Source: an uncultured Lachnospiraceae bacterium (GTDB lineage: Bacteria > Bacillota > Clostridia > Lachnospirales > Lachnospiraceae). From it: a stretch of 6,912 nucleotides of DNA. The stretch covers positions 1 through 6,912 of the forward strand of contig CAJUFN010000040.1 of the NCBI GenBank assembly GCA_910585545.1, read 5' to 3'. Position numbers and translations under genes: made by a program. Positions 4,714 to 6,912 of the stretch are shown here, one piece after another. Numbering within the stretch: position 1 is the first letter of the stretch; the number at the start of each line of letters is the position of its first letter. The notes under the pieces are model-generated. The model saw only the letters and a program-made list of their open reading frames with translations. It made no database searches and was not told the origin of the DNA.

Positions 4714-5014
4714 AATTGTCAGAACAGATAAAGCGGACGAGCAGTTAAGGGAGATCATCTTTTATATTGCAGATGATTCTGGGAGTATAGATATCGCGCT
4801 GAATTATTTGGACAAGATTGAGACGGCAATCAACCAGTTGGCAGAATTTCCCCTATCCGGTAGCAATCCAAAATATTCTATTTTGCGGAAACAGGGATAC
4901 AAGGTGCTTATTGTAGAAAGACATTTGATATTTTATAAAGTAAATAAGAGTGAAAAAATTGTTATCATATATGCAGCTGTAGATGGCAGACGGGAATATA
5001 AGAATTTAATATAA
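4703..5014 (+). CDS. Type II toxin-antitoxin toxin, RelE/ParE family (103 aa)
   Basis: The ATG at 4703 lies inside the end of the antitoxin gene (11-base overlap), with AGAGG at 4691-4695 as ribosome binding site. The protein follows the ParE/RelE fold order: MKYKIVRTDKADEQLREIIF, a two-helix hairpin (ALNYLDKIETAINQLAEFPL then SGS), and a beta sheet with LRKQGYKVLIVERHLIFYKV and a closing AAVDGRREYKNLI. The RREY/RRDY ending and the LRxxGYxVLIV and LIFYKV strands are family hallmarks. A His often found before GRR is Asp here, so it is closer to ParE-like members. Members either cut mRNA on the ribosome (RelE) or poison DNA gyrase (ParE); the sequence alone does not decide. The gene is full-length and unbroken. 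Confidence 0.88.
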   Translation: MKYKIVRTDKADEQLREIIFYIADDSGSIDIALNYLDKIETAINQLAEFPLSGSNPKYSILRKQGYKVLIVERHLIFYKVNKSEKIVIIYAAVDGRREYKNLI

Positions 5015-5047
5015 AGAGAATATACCAATTTCATCATAGTAAAATGT

Positions 5048-5085
5048 AAACTACCAACAGGCAAATATCTGATGGTAGTTTTTCT
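5048..5085 (+). terminator. Intrinsic terminator of the toxin-antitoxin operon
   Basis: AAACTACCA (5048-5056) pairs perfectly with TGGTAGTTT (5073-5081) across a 16-base loop, and T residues continue to 5085 (TTTTCT). It lies 34 bases after the toxin stop codon. The T-run ends exactly where the IS66 terminus begins, so the element inserted at the end of this terminator without destroying it. Confidence 0.75.
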
Positions 5086-5116
5086 GTAAGCGCTAAATAA
5101 TAGGGTACTCCCATTT

Positions 5117-5139
5117 GAAAAAGCCGGGAAATGTCCCGG
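5117..5139 (-). terminator. Intrinsic terminator of the IS66 transposase gene
   Basis: On the minus strand CCGGGA, a 4-base CATT loop and TCCCGG are followed by CTTTTTC (complement of 5117-5124). It lies about 20 bases past the native transposase stop at 5158-5160. Confidence 0.7.
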
Positions 5140-5157
5140 ACTTTCGTTTCCAATACC

Positions 5158-6143
5158 CTATGATTTATTTACACAGCACGCCTGGACTTCAGGACTCCAG
5201 GGAGCCATGATTTCAAGTTCCTCGTCGGACATGTTGTTGCGGGTCTGATCTCAAGAAGATATTCCAGATACTTCTGGGGGTTCAGCCCGTTTGCTCTGGC
5301 TGTTTCCAGAAGCGAATATACCATCATGCTCGCATCGGTACCGGCTGTGGTATCACAGAACAGCCAGTTGCGCCTCCCCACTGTTATGGGGCGGATGGAG
5401 TTCTCACTTAAGTTGTTTGAAATGCTGCAGCGGCCATCTTCCAGATAGGTCATCATGTACGGTCTCTGGTTGCCTGCGTAGGTTAAAGCTCTGGCAAGGC
5501 GGCTTCTGTTCGGGGTGTTCTGCTTATCGATTCACGCCGCAAAAGCCTCAACGACAGGCTTCTGATCTTTGAGGCGCCGGTTGTATATCTGCCTGTAAGA
5601 GAGCCCCTTCCCACGGTAAGTCCGCTCGTACTCAAACAGTTTATTACAGTAGAGAAAGCCCCGCACGGCAGGAGCGGTGCAGTCCTTCTCCTTCTCTTTG
5701 GGGATGACTTCCAGAAAATATCTTCTGATGTGTGCATAACAGCAGCGCCTCCTGAAATCTTTCAGTTTGTTCTATCTGACATATCCGTCTACATTGATAT
5801 AGGTGCCGGGCGCTGCTCCCTGAAAGAATTCCACGGCAGCATCGCCGTTTCTCGAGGGGTGATACTGATAAACGATGATGGGGGGCAGCCCGTCATCCTC
5901 GGAGCGGAACAGCCACACATAAGATTTGGACTGTGGACGCCTGTCCGCTTCCTTTAACACCTGAATGGGCTTCTCATCGGCGGCGACAAACTTTCTTCCG
6001 GTGAGAAGCCGGCGAAAGTAGTCTGCCATTGGTGAAAAATAGTTCTCCGCACAGTAGATTGTCCAGTGGCCATGGTATCGCGCCCGCTCGTAACGCCAAA
6101 CTGGTTTTTAAAATCTTTTTCCTGCCAGTAGTAGGGTAAGGCA
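5158..6143 (-). pseudogene. IS66-family transposase (TnpC-like), 5'-truncated with two nonsense codons and two frameshifts
   Basis: Read on the minus strand, the remnant follows IS66 transposase for ~328 codons: NALPYYWQEKDFKNQFGV, NYFSPMADYFRRLLTGRKFV, AADEKPIQVL, AAPGTYINVDGY, FLYCNKLFEYERTYRGKGLS, NNLSENSIRPITVGRRNWLF, LETARANGLNPQKYLEYLLE. The DDE residues are all visible (AADEKP, VDGY, SENSIRP). Damage: a 1-base loss near 6066 (ATGGCCA-CTGG instead of M-A-N-W), TAG at 5772-5774 (after DGYVR, where Tyr is usual), TGA at 5532-5534 (probably a TGG Trp codon), and a 1-base loss near 5241, after which the native end NNMSDEELEIMAPWSPEVQA continues in another frame to TAG at 5158-5160. About 200 N-terminal residues are gone. 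It cannot make an active protein. Confidence 0.85.
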
Positions 6144-6742
6144 TTGATGAAAAAAGAAGAAAGGAAACGCCTATTGTCATTACACGCTTATAAGATTTTT
6201 CGGGACAAAGATGGAAGATGGAAAACAACTTTACCGGATGAGACAAGAAAATCAGAAAGGAGGCTTATAGCGAAAAGAGAACTGGGCGATTTAGAAGATA
6301 CCATTGTGGAGCATTATCAGGGAATCCAAAAAGAATCGGATAAGCGGGTAATTCAGGGAAAAATAACTTTAAGGGAAATCTACCCGTTATGGTCGCAATC
6401 TCGAAAACTGGAAGTTAATTCTATGGGTACTGTAAAGAAGAATGATCAGGACTGGAAAAGGTATTATTTGCAGGATGATATCATTGACAAACCCATGTAT
6501 GCGCTGACAGTGCAGGAACTAAAGTATTGGGCACATAAGAAAATAGAAGATAACCATTTGAACAAACGTGATTATTATAATATGGCGATTGTTATGAAGC
6601 AATGTTTTCTCAATATGCCAATGATGCGGAGTATATAGAGAGTGATGCTTGGGAGAAGGTTAAAATTAATACAAAAAAACTTAAGAGAAACCATAAGAGT
6701 GCGATACAAAGTAAATTTGAAGATGTTTTGGGTATTGGATAG
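6144..6742 (+). pseudogene. Tyrosine recombinase/integrase, N-terminal part only, frameshifted
   Basis: The start is TTG at 6144 or ATG at 6147, with only a weak GGGTAAGG upstream that lies in IS66 DNA. The product begins MMKKEERKRLLSLHAYKIFR, DKDGRWKTTLPDETRKSERR, the typical N-terminus of a Lachnospiraceae element integrase, followed by an SAM-like core-binding domain (ITLREIYPLWSQSRKLEVNS, MYALTVQELKYWAHKKIE, LNKRDYYNMAIVMKQCF). Near 6606-6610 one base, probably a T of a T-run, is missing; the original frame ends at 6638. The shifted frame continues the family sequence as QYANDAEYIESDAWEKVKIN, TKKLKRNHKSAIQSKFEDVL, then GIG and TAG at 6740-6742. The catalytic domain with R-H-R-Y is absent, so it cannot recombine DNA. 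Its place next to a tRNA gene is typical of an element edge. Confidence 0.85.
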
Positions 6743-6748
6743 TGTTTT

Positions 6749-6773
6749 GTTTACTGTGTAAACAAAAGTAAAC
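6749..6773. repeat. GTTTAC/GTAAAC repeat cluster between integrase remnant and tRNA
   Basis: GTTTAC (6749-6754), TGT, GTAAAC (6758-6763), AAAA, GTAAAC (6768-6773): an inverted pair followed by a direct copy 10 bp further on, about one helical turn. It starts six bases after the end of the integrase remnant. Such evenly spaced short repeats fit arm-type binding sites for an integrase or directionality factor, although no such role can be shown from sequence. Confidence 0.45.
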
Positions 6774-6785
6774 AACATTTTCAGG

Positions 6786-6826
6786 AAAAAGAAAAACCCC
6801 AAAACGCCGATCTGTCAGCATTTTGG
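6786..6826 (-). terminator. Intrinsic terminator of the tRNA-Leu transcript
   Basis: On the minus strand CCAAAATGC (complement of 6818-6826) pairs with GCGTTTTGG (complement of 6799-6807), 9 bp with one G-T pair and a 10-base loop, followed by GGTTTTTCTTTTT. It lies about 16 bases past the tRNA 3' end. Confidence 0.8.
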
Positions 6827-6841
6827 AGCTATTCATACACT

Positions 6842-6912
6842 GCAGGAAAAGGGACTTGAACCCTCATGATATTGCTATCACACGGACCTGAACCGTGCGC
6901 GTCTGCCAATTC
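6842..6912 (-). tRNA. tRNA-Leu (anticodon CAG), 5' end cut off by the window edge
   Basis: The minus strand reads GAATTGGCAGACGCG (D arm), anticodon arm CACGG-TTCAGGT-CCGTG giving anticodon CAG (reads CUG), a long variable arm with stem GATA/TATC, T arm GAGGG-TTCAAGT-CCCTT, 3' acceptor strand TTCCTGC and discriminator A at 6842. The long variable arm and the discriminator A are class II tRNA-Leu features. About 12 bases of the 5' end (first acceptor strand and start of the D arm) lie beyond 6912. CCA is not encoded: the bases after the discriminator are GGT, so the cell must add CCA enzymatically. The 3' half of a tRNA gene is a common attachment site for integrative elements, and an integrase remnant lies 100 bp away. 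Confidence 0.93.

Larger units (their letters stand above)
5086..6143 (-). mobile_element. IS66-family insertion sequence, one end intact, other end deleted
   Basis: The left end starts with GTAAGCG at 5086-5092, the typical first bases of IS66-family inverted repeats. An inverted pair ATAGGGTA (5100-5107) and TACCCTAT (5154-5161) and a transposase terminator follow. The body is the C-terminal two thirds of an IS66 transposase gene on the minus strand, more GC-rich than its surroundings. The other end, the accessory genes and about 200 N-terminal codons are missing: homology stops within a few bases of 6143, where the integrase frame begins. IS66 makes an 8-bp target duplication; GTTTTTCT at 5078-5085 is the candidate left copy, but no right copy can exist here because that end is lost. 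Confidence 0.8.

Noticed and set aside
5483..5737. Minus-strand ORF of 84 aa inside the IS66 region
   Set aside because: It is out of frame with the transposase; the true frame through this stretch reads CYAHIRRYFLEVIPKEKEKD and continues the IS66 homology, so this ORF is a shadow.
5291..5957. Plus-strand ORFs (5291-5572, 5730-5957) opposite the IS66 transposase
   Set aside because: They are antisense to clear IS66 coding sequence, have no ribosome binding sites, and their Cys/Ser/Arg-rich translations look like shadows.
6600..6612. Programmed ribosomal frameshift in the integrase gene
   Set aside because: There is a short T-run but no canonical slippery heptamer with a downstream structure, and the catalytic domain is missing even in the shifted frame, so it is ordinary damage.
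6778..6795. Second copy of the tRNA 3' end (TTCAGGAAAAAG beside the terminator)
   Set aside because: It shares only CAGGAAAA with the tRNA acceptor region and overlaps the terminator's T-run on the opposite strand, too little to call an attachment-site duplicate.
6575..6802. Minus-strand 75-aa ORF rich in Phe/Leu, resembling a membrane protein
   Set aside because: It covers the tRNA terminator and lies antisense to the integrase remnant; the hydrophobic look comes from poly-A/T-rich complement.
1..6912. CRISPR array, riboswitch or complete defence operon
   Set aside because: No regularly spaced repeats, no recognisable riboswitch leader, and apart from the toxin-antitoxin pair no known defence gene was found on either strand.

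Overview
The window looks like a piece of chromosome from a low-GC Gram-positive bacterium, most likely a gut-type member of the Clostridia (Lachnospiraceae-like). This is inferred from the AT-rich backbone, strong AAGGAGG-type ribosome binding sites, textbook TTGAnn/TATAAT promoters, a tRNA-Leu without an encoded CCA, and transposase and integrase remnants of kinds I associate with that group. No species can be named from the sequence.

Most of the window is a graveyard of mobile elements packed between a few small intact genes. From left to right: 1-331 is AT-rich decayed sequence with no intact gene. 332-781 is a SHOCT-domain protein gene broken by two in-frame stops. About 855-1469 is the 3' part of an IS3-family element, noticeably more GC-rich than its surroundings. 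It abuts, and probably inserted into, a minus-strand DDE transposase gene (1473-1875) that has also lost an internal segment. 2054-3042 holds three small AT-rich orphan genes of unknown function, with a promoter/dyad before the second. 3148-3249 is a small nested inverted-repeat element resembling a MITE. Its right end supplies the stop codon of a minus-strand gene (3247-3462) for an Asn-rich, repeat-containing 71-residue protein. 3623-4140 is a second transposase reduced to its N- and C-terminal ends. 4372-5085 is an intact, well-built type II toxin-antitoxin operon (Phd/YefM-like antitoxin, RelE/ParE-like toxin) with its own promoter and terminator. 5086-6143 is an IS66-family element with one true end and a transposase gene carrying two nonsense codons and two frameshifts. 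It is fused directly to a truncated, frameshifted tyrosine integrase gene (6144-6742). The window ends in the 3' part of a minus-strand tRNA-Leu(CAG) with its terminator.

Functionally, the only complete multi-gene unit is the toxin-antitoxin operon, which survives intact among decaying neighbours. The integrase remnant beside the tRNA 3' end suggests this was once the integrase-proximal edge of an integrative element that used the tRNA gene as its target, later eroded by IS insertion and deletion. I see no CRISPR array, riboswitch or complete defence operon. The least explained items are the Asn-rich repeat protein, the three orphan genes with their dyad-controlled promoter, and a dyad around a transposase promoter that would mask its ribosome binding site in read-through transcripts.
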